Shown here: positions 8,726 to 17,207 of the stretch, one piece after another
How the letters are laid out: each line of letters opens with the position of its first letter
Position numbering within the stretch: position 1 is the stretch's first letter
Origin: Aulosira sp. FACHB-615
GTDB lineage: Bacteria; Cyanobacteriota; Cyanobacteriia; Cyanobacteriales; Nostocaceae
NCBI RefSeq assembly: GCF_014698045.1
Contig: NZ_JACJSE010000047.1
Span: 1 to 35,377 of the forward strand
Length of the DNA stretch: 35,377 bases
Direction: 5' to 3'
Program-made: the position numbers and the translations under genes
The notes under the pieces: model-generated
What the model saw: only the letters and a program-made list of their open reading frames with translations
What the model was told of the DNA's origin: nothing
The model's database searches: none

Positions 8726-9394
8726 TTATGTAAACTCAATCACATCAACACCAAATACATCTGCGAAACATTGCACAATATGAGGACGCACTTGTTCGCA
8801 GGTAATATCAGGAATCCACTCTGCTAGACTGGCGACTGGTTTATCTGCAATACCGCAGGGGACAATATATTGAAAGCCAGTCATATCAGGACAAACGTTT
8901 AACGCAAAACCGTGCATCGTAATCCAACGGCTGACTTTAATGCCGATCGCTGCAACTTTGCGATTTTCTAACCATACACCAGTAAAATCGGGGATGCGAT
9001 CGCCCGCCAAACCATAAATAGCCAACACCCGAATAATCACTTCCTCTAGTTGACGCAAGTACCAATGCAAATCTTTACGATGGCGGTGCAAATTTAAAAT
9101 TGGATACCCCACCAATTGACCAGGACAATGATAAGTCACTTCGCCACCACGCTCAATTCTGTGAACTTCAAAATCACTGTGATCAAGGTCAAACTTGAGA
9201 AATTCTGGGGTTGCACCTTGTCCCAAAGTATAGACAGGCGGATGTTCTAGCAAGATTAACACATCATCGAGGCTGGGGTCTTGAATGCGTTCTGCAAGAA
9301 GCGATCGCTGCCATGCGTGTGCATCTGTGTAAGACATCAATTTTTTGTCATATAACAAACAACGCTTCTCTAGCGGTCTACTACTACGAATCAT
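8726..9394 (-). CDS. lipB: Octanoyl-[acyl-carrier-protein]:protein N-octanoyltransferase
   Basis: LipB moves octanoate from acyl-ACP to lipoyl domains of 2-oxoacid dehydrogenases and GcvH, the first step of lipoate synthesis, in the cytosol. The 222-residue product has RGGEVTYHCPGQLVGYP (82-98), the catalytic Lys153 (AAIGIKVSRW) and Cys180 (IVPCGI) of the family. ATG 9394 is preferred over the TTG at 9448 because family members start close to RCLLYDKKLMSY; the Shine-Dalgarno is weak. Length is typical. No lipA is in the window. Confidence 0.93.
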   Translation of the reverse strand: MIRSSRPLEKRCLLYDKKLMSYTDAHAWQRSLLAERIQDPSLDDVLILLEHPPVYTLGQGATPEFLKFDLDHSDFEVHRIERGGEVTYHCPGQLVGYPILNLHRHRKDLHWYLRQLEEVIIRVLAIYGLAGDRIPDFTGVWLENRKVAAIGIKVSRWITMHGFALNVCPDMTGFQYIVPCGIADKPVASLAEWIPDITCEQVRPHIVQCFADVFGVDVIEFT

Positions 9395-9499
9395 GCCAAA
9401 AATCAACTGAAGGAATAATGAAATATATTGCAACTTTGATCGTTGCAAGCAACAATTGTCAAGCTTTGCAAAGGATTTTAAAGGAACGTCAAGGGAACC

Positions 9500-9829
9500 T
9501 GCTATAGAAAATACAAAGTGCTAGTTTGAATATATAAATAACCGCAACGGTCTTAGGAGGAATTCTCTGCAATAAGCATCACGCCAAAATAAGAGGAAAG
9601 AATGAACTGGCTGATGACTCTAAGAATTAAGATACAAGCGCAGACATCCACTGCGGATATCAATACAAGGGAACGCGTGAAAATTGAAAGCAATAAATTA
9701 TTTAGAGCCAACTCAGCAGTATATCAAACTAAAAAACTTGTTTTGGCAACAGTCATAGACCTTACCGCAACTTACTTTCACACAAAACAAACTCACATCA
9801 CACATCACATATAGAGCGGGAGAGTTTAC
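9500..9829 (+). promoter_or_regulatory. Long putative 5' leader of lrtA, with possible upstream ORF
   Basis: About 330 bases between lipB and lrtA carry no recognised gene. In Synechococcus PCC 7002 lrtA has a long untranslated leader involved in light-dependent control, so a leader here is expected. A 70-codon frame at 9602-9814 has AGAGG 5 bases before its ATG and ends 15 bases before lrtA. Its codon use (AGA, AGG, ATA) and low-complexity end argue against a conserved protein. CGCAG/CTGCG could pair near 9641-9657. The transcription start cannot be read from sequence alone. Confidence 0.4.
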
Positions 9830-10477
9830 ATGAAGCTTGTCATCCACGGCAAAAATATTGAAATCACCGAAGCAATTAGGGATTACGTGCATCAAAAGAT
9901 AGAAAAAGCGGTTAGTCACTTTCAGAACATTACAAATGAAGTGGATGTCCACCTAAGCGTAGCTCGCAATCCCCGAATTAACCCGAAACAAGCAGCCGAA
10001 GTCACTATCTATGCAAATGGAAGTGTCATCCGTGCCGAGGAAAGCAGCGAAAACTTATACGCCAGCATAGATTTAGTAGCAGATAAAATTGCGCGACAAT
10101 TACGCAAATATAAAGAAAGGCGACAAGACAAGAAAACTCAAAGTCAACCAACAAACGAAGTAGTCGTCCCAGAACCAGTAATACCAGATTTAATCGGCGA
10201 TCGCACCCCCGAATTACCCAGCGAAGTCGTCCGTACAAAATATTTTTCCATGCCACCAATGACTCTCACTGAAGCATTGGAACAATTACAACTCGTGGGA
10301 CACGACTTTTATATGTTCCGTAACGCCGAAACTGGAGAAATTAACGTGATTTACGAACGCAACCACGGCGGTTACGGTGTCATTCAACCCCGCAACAATA
10401 ACGGCCATACTAACGGTAAAAACGGTAAGGTTTCCCTCAATAACATCATCCAGGAGAAATCACCCTCACTTAAATAA
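9830..10477 (+). CDS. lrtA: Ribosome hibernation promoting factor, long form (light-repressed protein LrtA)
   Basis: The product binds the small subunit and drives 100S ribosome dimer formation in darkness or starvation. Residues 1 to about 105 are the S30AE/YfiA domain (MKLVIHGKNIEITEAIRDYV). Residues about 143-195 are the long-form dimerisation domain (RTKYFSMPPMTLTEALEQL... NVIYERNHGGYGVI). A linker of charged and Pro-rich residues joins them, and a short Asn/Lys-rich tail follows. The start has GGGAG 7 bases upstream. 215 residues is normal for the long form. It stands alone behind a long leader and is convergent with bcp. Confidence 0.94.
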   Translation: MKLVIHGKNIEITEAIRDYVHQKIEKAVSHFQNITNEVDVHLSVARNPRINPKQAAEVTIYANGSVIRAEESSENLYASIDLVADKIARQLRKYKERRQDKKTQSQPTNEVVVPEPVIPDLIGDRTPELPSEVVRTKYFSMPPMTLTEALEQLQLVGHDFYMFRNAETGEINVIYERNHGGYGVIQPRNNNGHTNGKNGKVSLNNIIQEKSPSLK

Positions 10478-10487
10478 AGAGTGTTGA

Positions 10488-10523
10488 GTGCCGTACACTG
10501 AGCGAAGTCGAAGTGTACAGCAC
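10488..10523. terminator. Hairpin between convergent lrtA and bcp
   Basis: Arms 10488-10499 (GTGCCGTACACT) and 10512-10523 (AGTGTACAGCAC) pair with one mismatch around a 12-base loop (GAGCGAAGTCGA). Position between convergent genes fits a bidirectional terminator, although no clear T-run follows. The loop is a dispersed sequence common in Nostocales. Confidence 0.5.
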
Positions 10524-10544
10524 TCATTACTCATTACTCATCAC

Positions 10545-11003
10545 TCACTTGCTGAGAGTTTGCAAAGTCTTCAATGCTTCTGTAACATGCCCTTGAAAGT
10601 TCAGCATGGAATCAAACACATACTGCACAACTCCCTGCTGATCAATCACATAGGTGACACGTCCAGGAAATAAACCAAAAGCCGCCGTCGCACCATATTG
10701 CTTACGTACTTGGTCGCCTTTGTCACTTAAAAGAATAAACGGTAAATTATATTTAGCGGCAAACTTCTGGTGAGATTCGCTAGAATCACCACTGACACCA
10801 ATCACTTCCGCGCCAGCATCTTTAAACACTTCATATTGGTCGCGGAAAGCACAAGATTCGGCTGTACATCCAGGTGTATCGTCTTTGGGATAAAAGTATA
10901 GTACAACAGCTTTTTGACCACGGTAGTCTTTTAAGCTGACTGTTGTACCATTTTGAGCAGGTAAGGTGAAATCAGGAGCAATGTCTCCAACTTTAACAGC
11001 CAT
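10545..11003 (-). CDS. bcp: Thioredoxin-dependent peroxiredoxin, Bcp/PrxQ type
   Basis: Reduces hydrogen and organic peroxides using thioredoxin. The 152-residue protein has the peroxidatic Cys46 in DDTPGCTAESC and resolving Cys51 five residues later, the atypical 2-Cys PrxQ arrangement, and the thioredoxin-fold core (VVLYFYPKDDTPGC). Start ATG 11003; length typical. It precedes no other gene on its strand closely, and is convergent with lrtA. Confidence 0.94.
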   Translation of the reverse strand: MAVKVGDIAPDFTLPAQNGTTVSLKDYRGQKAVVLYFYPKDDTPGCTAESCAFRDQYEVFKDAGAEVIGVSGDSSESHQKFAAKYNLPFILLSDKGDQVRKQYGATAAFGLFPGRVTYVIDQQGVVQYVFDSMLNFQGHVTEALKTLQTLSK

Positions 11004-11059
11004 AGGTATTTATAGAATTGCGATCGCATCTTTTTAACTATGAATGATATTACGATAAA

Positions 11060-11611
11060 TTACGGCTGCTGGCGTGCATCACTTAACTGCGTACCTGTGT
11101 AATTGGGTAGCCAACCCTCGGCTGAAGTGAAATAGCGCACAGCTTTAAAATTTAACGATGCTGTCAAACTACACCAATGCTCCACACCTGCGGGAATAGA
11201 AATATAGTCTTGAGATTGCACTAACAACTGGACTTGGCTACCATCTGGTCTGACAAAGCCAAAAATCATTTCTCCTGCTAAGACATACAGTGGTTCAGCC
11301 GCAGTATGAGTATGATAACGACTGTAAGTATCAATCAACATCTGAAGATTCGGCACACCTGGATGCACATTCAGCAAGTCACACCAGAGAGAACCGTTTT
11401 CTTGTTGGAGACATTCAAACACACCGTTATGCAACTCAACAATGTATTGCTTTTCTAAAGCTGTCAAAACATCCTGTTCTAAAAGATTTGTAAACAGTAG
11501 TGACGTTCCAGGGTCATAGTGCTTGAGATGTACACCAATAGGCGCAAGTTCACGCAATATCTCACTGAAATCGCTTTCGACTGTACCATCTTCTAGTAAT
11601 AGGATTGCCAT
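11060..11611 (-). CDS. mtnD: Acireductone dioxygenase-like cupin (methionine salvage)
   Basis: Would oxidise acireductone to the 2-oxo precursor of methionine using Fe2+ (or Ni2+, with a different product). In 183 residues the metal ligands of the family are all present: His100, His102 and Glu106 (HTHTAAEPLYVLAG) and His145 (GVEHW). The C-terminal VRYFTSAEGWLPNYTG also matches. No other methionine-salvage gene is in the window, so pathway membership rests on the family. It ends close to the start of bcp (about 56 bp) on the same strand, so co-transcription is possible. Confidence 0.88.
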   Translation of the reverse strand: MAILLLEDGTVESDFSEILRELAPIGVHLKHYDPGTSLLFTNLLEQDVLTALEKQYIVELHNGVFECLQQENGSLWCDLLNVHPGVPNLQMLIDTYSRYHTHTAAEPLYVLAGEMIFGFVRPDGSQVQLLVQSQDYISIPAGVEHWCSLTASLNFKAVRYFTSAEGWLPNYTGTQLSDARQQP

Positions 11612-11891
11612 GACAAAAAACTTAATAATTAACTTTTAAAAACAGTATACTCAAATTTGCAGCAATAAGCCACTATTGCCCATCGATATACTGTGGTATT
11701 CACCTGAGTTATATAACTATAAACTCATATATAACCATACACTAAAACTAGAATTTAAATTATACTAGCCAATGGCAACAAATCATATTAACGGGAGAAT
11801 ATGTAACTTAGTTTTAAGCAGCCAAATCTATAACTTGAACTAAATCAAGTTAGAGAAAATTCCCATTGATATGCGTTAGACTACGTGAAAC

Positions 11892-12341
11892 TCATTCGCT
11901 TTGATTCTTCACCATTAAAACTTGCAAGATTTTAATCGCGTTATCGCGTGGAATATCTAAAGCCAGATACAAGTCATTTAAAAAATTTTTTTCTTCTTCA
12001 GTAACTACGGTTTCAGTCATTACCAAATCAGCCGCAACCGCAAAAGCTACTTCTCGCAATTCTGGCGATAAAGATTCTTTAGCTGCATTAAAGAGAGCAT
12101 TAAAACCATCACACCGCAGAATATTTAGGTTTTTTTCTAACAGTTTTTTGATAAATTCTTCAGGATAACTGCTAAAAAGCTTAAGCCGTGACAATACAGC
12201 AGAAATATTATGCACTTGCTGTTCTGAAAGTACAGCATCTGAGGTCACTGCAACCAAAGCAATAGCGGCAAAAGCTTCAGCTGATGTCAACTTTTCTGAG
12301 GCTTGGTTTTCTTTGCCCAAGATTTTGTCTACTAAATTCAT
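11892..12341 (-). CDS. TerB-like (tellurite resistance B / DjlA-type) helical protein
   Basis: A 149-residue soluble helical protein. AFAAIALVAVTSDAVLSEQQ, the mid segment EVAFAVAADLVMTETVVTEEEKNFL and the final LDIPRDNAIKIL follow the TerB fold with two acidic metal-binding-type helix-loop segments. The role in cyanobacteria is unknown; tellurite resistance is only the family name. ATG 12341 has AGGAG 8 bases upstream. Two short frames lie just upstream on the same strand and may share a transcript. Confidence 0.82.
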   Translation of the reverse strand: MNLVDKILGKENQASEKLTSAEAFAAIALVAVTSDAVLSEQQVHNISAVLSRLKLFSSYPEEFIKKLLEKNLNILRCDGFNALFNAAKESLSPELREVAFAVAADLVMTETVVTEEEKNFLNDLYLALDIPRDNAIKILQVLMVKNQSE

Positions 12342-12365
12342 GTGTGTTGCTCCTGGATTTTTGTC

Positions 12366-12506
12366 TCAGTAGCGCACAGTCACCTGGATGTTTTGGACTT
12401 GCAGGTAATTCTGCAACGCTGTGAGACTTTCACAATTTAGTGTTCCCAGGATTTCTTGACGGTGAACACCTACTTGCGCTTTGTGGTTTTTGGCAAGTAG
12501 TACACC
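12366..12506 (-). pseudogene. Short protein-like open frame without a usable start
   Basis: A 46-codon frame ends at 12366, 24 bp before the TerB-like gene. Its translation (QEILGTLNCESLTALQNYL, then QVQNIQVTVRY) has the composition and codon use of a real protein C-terminus. There is no ATG, GTG or TTG in a sensible place; the frame opens at a TAA just before 12506. It may be the tail of a decayed gene or need a frameshift. Family not recognised. Confidence 0.35.
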
Positions 12507-12519
12507 TTATGGCGATAAA

Positions 12520-12657
12520 TTAGCGTTCTCCTGTTTTTTCAATTGTTTCTATCACTGCTAACCCTATACCAGACGCTGCGATTAGCAGGACAGCTGATAA
12601 CAAATAGGCGTTAGTAAGCATCCGCAGGGCATCATCAAAAAAAATATAGGTGGTCAT
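12520..12657 (-). CDS. 45-residue single-pass membrane protein
   Basis: Translation begins MTTYIFFDDALRMLTN, has one hydrophobic helix (AYLLSAVLLIAASGIGLAVI, about residues 17-36), and ends ETIEKTGER. The ATG at 12657 has a good GGTGAT ribosome site 3-8 bases upstream (AAAGGTGATGCAATG). It is on the same strand as the TerB-like gene 178 bp downstream. I do not recognise it as a known photosystem or cytochrome small subunit. Too short for most gene finders. Confidence 0.55.
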   Translation of the reverse strand: MTTYIFFDDALRMLTNAYLLSAVLLIAASGIGLAVIETIEKTGER

Positions 12658-13176
12658 TGCATCACCTTTGAACTCTGTGTGGCTAGTAGTACTTATTTTT
12701 CAACACGCTGACTATAGTTCCCGTTGAAAAATTCCTAGCAATTGCATCTTAACAAAACTTTAGCTCCTTCATCAGAGTTTTCTAAGTTTTTCTTTCTGAA
12801 GATTGTGTGAATTTCAGCATAATTTGGTAAATAAAACTACGGAAAATTTTTCCTGTAGAAAATTATGCTATGTTCATCACCGCGAAATTGGCTATTGAAT
12901 TAGTAAATTAAATAACATATAGCCTGCCTTTTTCGATAATATCTCTCTAGCGAAGAGCAAAAAAGCCCTTATTTTTCAAGCAACATAGACTGCAATATTC
13001 AATATATTGTCAATTGCATACTGGTGAGAAAAGTTTTTGTAAATTAATTTTTAATTTTTAGCTATTTTTTCAATATTTTTTTTGATTAGTTCATTACTAC
13101 TAGGGATGCAAAAACTGATGAAAGTGCTAGTTGTAGTTAATCGCCCAATTTGGTAAAGAATTGTAAAGGTCAACAG
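12658..13176. other. AT-rich spacer with no recognised feature
   Basis: About 520 bases with many A/T runs. An imperfect 22-base palindrome lies at 12837-12858 (CTACGG...CTGTAG). No coding frame, RNA gene or repeat family from elsewhere in the window was recognised. Confidence 0.4.
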
Positions 13177-13364
13177 ATGGATTTTCATACCATTTGGGTT
13201 TGCAGTTGCTCAATTACATCTGCACTTTCATCACAGCTTACGGGTTAGGATTAGCCTGGGTCGTGAGTATGTTGTTTTATCCAGGTGCAAAGTTATTGGG
13301 TTTGAGTTATTGGGATGCGTTAATGAAATGTAAGGCTCCATTCAATCAGGTGCGTTACGGCTAA
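13177..13364 (+). pseudogene. Broken small membrane-protein gene
   Basis: ATG 13177 has AAAGGT six bases upstream and reads MDFHTIWV, then that frame soon stops. From 13194 another frame is open for 56 codons and looks genuinely coding: NYICTFITAYGLGLAWVVSM, then LFYPGAKLLGLSYWDALM, stop at 13362-13364. A good start signal in one frame and a protein-like body in another suggests a frameshift of one or two bases between about 13195 and 13205. The product would be about 60 residues with one or two membrane segments; family not recognised. Confidence 0.4.
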
Positions 13365-13435
13365 ATTTCCCATCTCTGACACGCTCAAGTCTTGACATTG
13401 CCTTAACACATCCTACTCAACTTCAACTTAATCTT

Positions 13436-14818
13436 TTAATTTTTACATTGTTGAATAAATCGCTGGGGAATTTCTGTACTAGCTCCCCAGTGTAAATGTA
13501 TGTATGAAGCGTGAAGATTAATCGGTAAATTCCAGCCTTCAAAGCCCGTATTTTCATCGCAATCGTAGCGATAAGTATCAAACAGTGGTTGATGAGAATT
13601 GGCTTTTAAAGTCGAGCGATGAAATTCATGTCCGTAAACATTTGTTCCGACATTTACTAATAAACTATCTTGTAAAGCTATGGCTCGACGATAACCCAGT
13701 GTTAAGCGTTTATCCATACAAGCAGATGTGGGAATTATCCCCACCATTGGGTAAGATTTACCCTCAAAATCAATGATTTCTTGACACAAATACATCAAGC
13801 CACCACATTCAGCAATTGTTGGCATTCCTTGGAGAATCGCTGTTTTTACGGCTTGCAAAACATTGGTATTTTTGGTTAATTGTTGAGCAAATACTTCTGG
13901 GAAACCACCACCAAAATACATTCCTTGAATATTTGGTGGTAATTCTGCATCTTCTAAAGGACTCCAAAAAACTAACTCTGCACCCAATTTTTGCAATAAG
14001 TCGAGATTATCTTGATAATAAAAATTAAAAGCGCGATCGCACGCAACCGCAACCCTGACTTTACTGAGTGCTGAGTGCTGAGTGCTGAGTGCTGAGTGGG
14101 GAGTGCTGAGTGCTGAGTGCTGAGTTTTGAGTAAAGGTAATAAACTTTGCCAGTCAAAGCAAGTATCACCTAAATCTGCGAGACGTTCTATAACTGCATC
14201 TAATTCACTGAGTTCGGCTGTGGGGACTAAACCAAGATGGCGGTCAGGAATTGTAATATTATCTTGACGACGCAGCACACCGAGAATCGGCAATTGTAGA
14301 GATTTTAGAGCATCTTTGAGTAAAGAAAGATGGCGATCGCTCCCCACGCGATTCAGCACTAAACCAGCTATTTTAATTTTAGGGTCAAAGGTACAATAAC
14401 CGTGAGCGATCGCGGCTACAGAACCCGATAACCGACTGCAATCAATTACCAACACCACAGGTAAATCGAGTAATTGTGCAATATGCGCTGTACTAGCAAA
14501 AGTGAAGGGGTGTACAGTATTTTCTTCCCGACTCCCTATTCCATCAAATAACCCCATCACCCCTTCAACCAAAGCATATTCACTCGCTTGGCTGTGATGG
14601 CGAAAACATTGCTGAACGTAAGCTTCACTAGTCAGCACTGGGTCTAAGTTGCGACAAGCAAGGCCAGTCACATACTGATGAAACATTGGGTCAATGTAGT
14701 CTGGCCCCACCTTGAAAGATTGTACTTGACCACCACGACGGCATAAAGATGCCAAAAGGGTGAGTGTGACTGTTGTCTTACCCACCCCACTACGTTCACC
14801 TGCAATTACTAAAGCCAT
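13436..14818 (-). CDS. cbiA: Cobyrinate a,c-diamide synthase
   Basis: Amidates the a and c side chains of cobyrinic acid with glutamine and ATP, in B12 synthesis. The 460-residue protein has the P-loop domain first (GERSGVGKTT, 7-16; KVGPDYIDP, 36-44; EGVMGLFDG, 84-92). The class-I-like glutaminase domain follows, with Cys338 (AECGGLMYL) and His441 (IHLHW). Between the domains residues about 232-252 read TQHSALS three times (once TPHSALS), which is the translation of a heptamer DNA array; this linker is not part of the family. ATG 14818. No other cob gene is adjacent. Confidence 0.93.
   Translation of the reverse strand: MALVIAGERSGVGKTTVTLTLLASLCRRGGQVQSFKVGPDYIDPMFHQYVTGLACRNLDPVLTSEAYVQQCFRHHSQASEYALVEGVMGLFDGIGSREENTVHPFTFASTAHIAQLLDLPVVLVIDCSRLSGSVAAIAHGYCTFDPKIKIAGLVLNRVGSDRHLSLLKDALKSLQLPILGVLRRQDNITIPDRHLGLVPTAELSELDAVIERLADLGDTCFDWQSLLPLLKTQHSALSTPHSALSTQHSALSKVRVAVACDRAFNFYYQDNLDLLQKLGAELVFWSPLEDAELPPNIQGMYFGGGFPEVFAQQLTKNTNVLQAVKTAILQGMPTIAECGGLMYLCQEIIDFEGKSYPMVGIIPTSACMDKRLTLGYRRAIALQDSLLVNVGTNVYGHEFHRSTLKANSHQPLFDTYRYDCDENTGFEGWNLPINLHASYIHLHWGASTEIPQRFIQQCKN
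14064..14133. repeat. Ten tandem heptamers (CTGAGTG type) inside cbiA
   Basis: Five exact CTGAGTG units (14064-14098), one GGGAGTG, two more CTGAGTG, then CTGAGTT and TTGAGTA. Three heptamers make 21 bases, so the array is read as a 7-residue repeat, TQHSALS, without breaking the gene. It is the same STRR type as at 17791, 17874 and 18684. Confidence 0.92.
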
Positions 14819-14900
14819 TGAAAAAAACTACTGTGTACTATAGTTTAACTTGCGATCGTACTTATTAGAATTGAATATAAATCAATTTCAAAGTTATTTT

Positions 14901-15650
14901 ATGGGAATAACAGGTGAAATAAAAAAAATTTCTTCATCAACATTGGATTTATTTATCAAAGACCCATATCTTGTTGATGCGTTTTTTGATGCTAAATACT
15001 TGCCAGAATCCCCTTACTGGCAAAGAGAGCCTTATTGGACAGGAGAATATGCTGAAGTAGCAAAACAAAATGCTAGAGCAATATTTGGTAATACACCTGC
15101 TGGTAGAAGCAAACAGTGGAAAAATACTTATGATTGGCAAGCCTTAGAAGAATTGTTTCTTTCTGAGTGGGAAAATCCCGAATTAGATTTAGATAAATCT
15201 TGGGAAGAAATAACATTTTTATTAGCAGGTTATATTGCAACTTATTACAATACACCTCAAGGCAAAATTCCTGAATTAATAGTTGAAAAGGGATACGAAA
15301 AAGATTTCTTACCATTTCTAGTCATCAAAAATTCCCAGTGGGATGGTAAACCTTTAGTTAACGCCTTTGGTGCTGGTAAAGACCTCTATTTTGACAGAGA
15401 CTATGGGCCAGTTAGATATCTGCAAGCAGGTGATGAAGTTGGGCAAATTCTGGATGGTTTATTAGAACTTTCTCAAGAAGGATTTAAAAATCGTTTTATA
15501 AAAGAGTCGCAGAAGCCAAACCCTGTACCTTGGATTGACTGGTCAGATGAAGAAATGATTGATTACATGACAGATTACTACAATGAAATTGTTGATTACT
15601 ATGAAACTGCTGTTAAAGAGCAAAAAGCACTGCTACTCTATTTAACCTAG
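14901..15650 (+). CDS. DUF1877 (YfbM-like) family protein
   Basis: A 249-residue soluble protein. The start MGITGEIKKISSSTLDLF and the pattern of a conserved aromatic C-terminal half (YDWQALEELF, YYNTPQGKIP, NAFGAGKDLYF, GPVRYLQAGDEV) fit DUF1877, whose biochemical role is unknown. ATG 14901 is preferred because members start MGxxG; an upstream TTG at 14850 only adds 17 unlike residues. The ribosome site is weak. It diverges from cbiA. Confidence 0.8.
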   Translation: MGITGEIKKISSSTLDLFIKDPYLVDAFFDAKYLPESPYWQREPYWTGEYAEVAKQNARAIFGNTPAGRSKQWKNTYDWQALEELFLSEWENPELDLDKSWEEITFLLAGYIATYYNTPQGKIPELIVEKGYEKDFLPFLVIKNSQWDGKPLVNAFGAGKDLYFDRDYGPVRYLQAGDEVGQILDGLLELSQEGFKNRFIKESQKPNPVPWIDWSDEEMIDYMTDYYNEIVDYYETAVKEQKALLLYLT

Positions 15651-15684
15651 ATTGCTAATTGAAAATCATAGCTAAAAACATCAA

Positions 15685-15708
15685 AACCTGGTCAACGATG
15701 ACCAGGTT
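15685..15708. terminator. Perfect hairpin after the DUF1877 gene
   Basis: AACCTGGTCA (15685-15694) pairs perfectly with TGACCAGGTT (15699-15708) around ACGA. It lies 35 bases past the DUF1877 stop. T-rich sequence follows it only when read leftward (TTTTGATGTTTTT), so it may serve either strand. Confidence 0.65.
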
Positions 15709-16053
15709 ATTGGGAATTCACAGGTTTCAAATTTTTTAAAATTAGCTAAACAATTGAGAGAGTAAACAACTAAGGTGGACTTAATAACTAGCAACTTCAG
15801 CAATCTTTGTTTTTCCGCTTTGGGATTTGGCTCTGCCTTTTGTATGCTTTGGCTTTCACCACATTTAATTAGGGCTTGCTGAAAATTTGCTTGGGCTGCT
15901 GACGGGAGACATCAGAGTCATTTGCCCTTTTGGTTTGGTTGGAATCTGTTTGATGTCTTGTTATTCAATTTAGCACTTACCTAAGAAACAGCAACTAGTA
16001 GTTTACTAAAGTTGACATTTTGTTTATTCTTGCAATCTTTGTTGTTATTTTGT
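15709..16053. other. Spacer without a supported gene
   Basis: Short open frames on the minus strand overlap each other in different phases and none has a start with a ribosome site. No RNA gene was recognised. Confidence 0.35.
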
Positions 16054-16150
16054 AGGACTTACGCACCAAAATTTTCTGTGGTGATTGGGTGAAAGGGTAT
16101 GGGGTGTAAGGGTTTTGAATACCTACACCCTGACACCCTTCTTTCAAACC
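16054..16150. repeat. Dispersed element family 'AGGACTTACGCA', copy 2, one end missing
   Basis: AGGACTTACGCA at 16054-16065 is followed by AAAATTTTCTGTGGTGATTG and a GGGT/ACCC-rich interior. This matches the reverse complement of copy 1 (2343-2476) over about 90 bases. The second terminal repeat is absent, apparently lost where the aldo/keto reductase gene ends. Confidence 0.75.
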
Positions 16151-16167
16151 TTAATTATCAACTCAGC

Positions 16168-17127
16168 TTACCAATTCCACATAACTGGGTTGTCATCTAA
16201 ATGATCGGTGACAATTCGTCCAATAGAGTCGATTTCGGCGATTTCTTCAGAGGAAAGTTTGACATCGGCGGCTTTGGCGTTGTCTTGTGCTTGTTCGGGA
16301 TAACGTGCGCCTGCGATCGCATTGGCTTGGGGTTGGGCAATTAACCAAGCTAATGCTAACTGTGCCAAGGTAGAATTATGGCGTTCGGCTATGGGGCGGA
16401 GTTTATCTAAGGCTTGGTGAGCGCGTTCAAAGTTTTCGCCCTGAAATAATTTATTCTTGGCGCGGTTGTCTTCTGGGGCAAATTTTTGGCCGCGAGTAAA
16501 TTTACCTGTTAATAATCCTTGGGCTAAGGGTGAATAAGCCAAGATAGAAATTTGATTTTCGATACAATAGGGCAGAGCATCTTTTTCCACCGACCGCCAA
16601 AATAGGGAATATGGGGGTTGCAAGCTATCAATTCGTCCATATTGTGATGCTTCTGCCAATTGTGCGCCAGAAAAGTTAGAAACCCCAATTGCTCTAATTT
16701 TTCCTTGCTGTTTTAGCTCATTTAAAGCGTTCATCGTTTCGGCGATGGGGACGATTTCGCTGTTAAAGGCACCCGCAGGCCAATGAATTTGATAAAGGTC
16801 GATATAATCGGTTTTGAGGTTTTTTAACGAGCGATCGCAAGCCTCAATCACTTGATCATACTTGAGATGGTTGGCAAAAACTTTTGTGGCATACTGTACT
16901 TGGTCGCGCACATCTGATAAAGCTTCGGCTACAATGCGCTCAGAATGACCTTCACCATAAACTTCTGCTGTGTCAACGGTTGTGATTCCGGCTTCAAAGG
17001 CGGCGCGAATGGCTTTAATCGAGTCAGCGTCTTCAATTCCCACCCACATCTTTTTGCCAGCTTGCCAAGTTCCAACAATAATGGGTGTGATTTCTACGGC
17101 AGATGTACCTAATTTTCGCTTTTCCAT
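16168..17127 (-). CDS. Aldo/keto reductase
   Basis: A 319-residue NADPH-dependent oxidoreductase of the TIM-barrel AKR superfamily. The catalytic tetrad is complete: Asp52 and Tyr57 (TVDTAEVYGEG), Lys82 (ATKVF) and His115 (LYQIHWP). Cofactor-side motifs include GVSNFSGAQLAEA and AYSPLAQGLLTGKF. Closest in style to general stress/YajO-like AKRs; the substrate cannot be read from sequence. ATG 17127; length normal. Not in an evident operon. Confidence 0.92.
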   Translation of the reverse strand: MEKRKLGTSAVEITPIIVGTWQAGKKMWVGIEDADSIKAIRAAFEAGITTVDTAEVYGEGHSERIVAEALSDVRDQVQYATKVFANHLKYDQVIEACDRSLKNLKTDYIDLYQIHWPAGAFNSEIVPIAETMNALNELKQQGKIRAIGVSNFSGAQLAEASQYGRIDSLQPPYSLFWRSVEKDALPYCIENQISILAYSPLAQGLLTGKFTRGQKFAPEDNRAKNKLFQGENFERAHQALDKLRPIAERHNSTLAQLALAWLIAQPQANAIAGARYPEQAQDNAKAADVKLSSEEIAEIDSIGRIVTDHLDDNPVMWNW

Positions 17128-17207
17128 AATGGTTGTCTCATTACATTTCCCCGGATAGTTTCATACTTTAACGGTCTTAGCGTGAAATTAAATCAGAGTT
17201 ACAGCAG

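Noticed and set aside
9602..9814. 70-codon plus-strand frame before lrtA as an independent gene
   Set aside because: Rare codons, low-complexity end and its place in an expected long leader. Kept only as a possible upstream ORF.
15770..15960. Overlapping short minus-strand frames (e.g. KGRAKSQSGKTKIAEVASY)
   Set aside because: Two or three phases look equally open and none has a start with a ribosome site, so coding cannot be decided.
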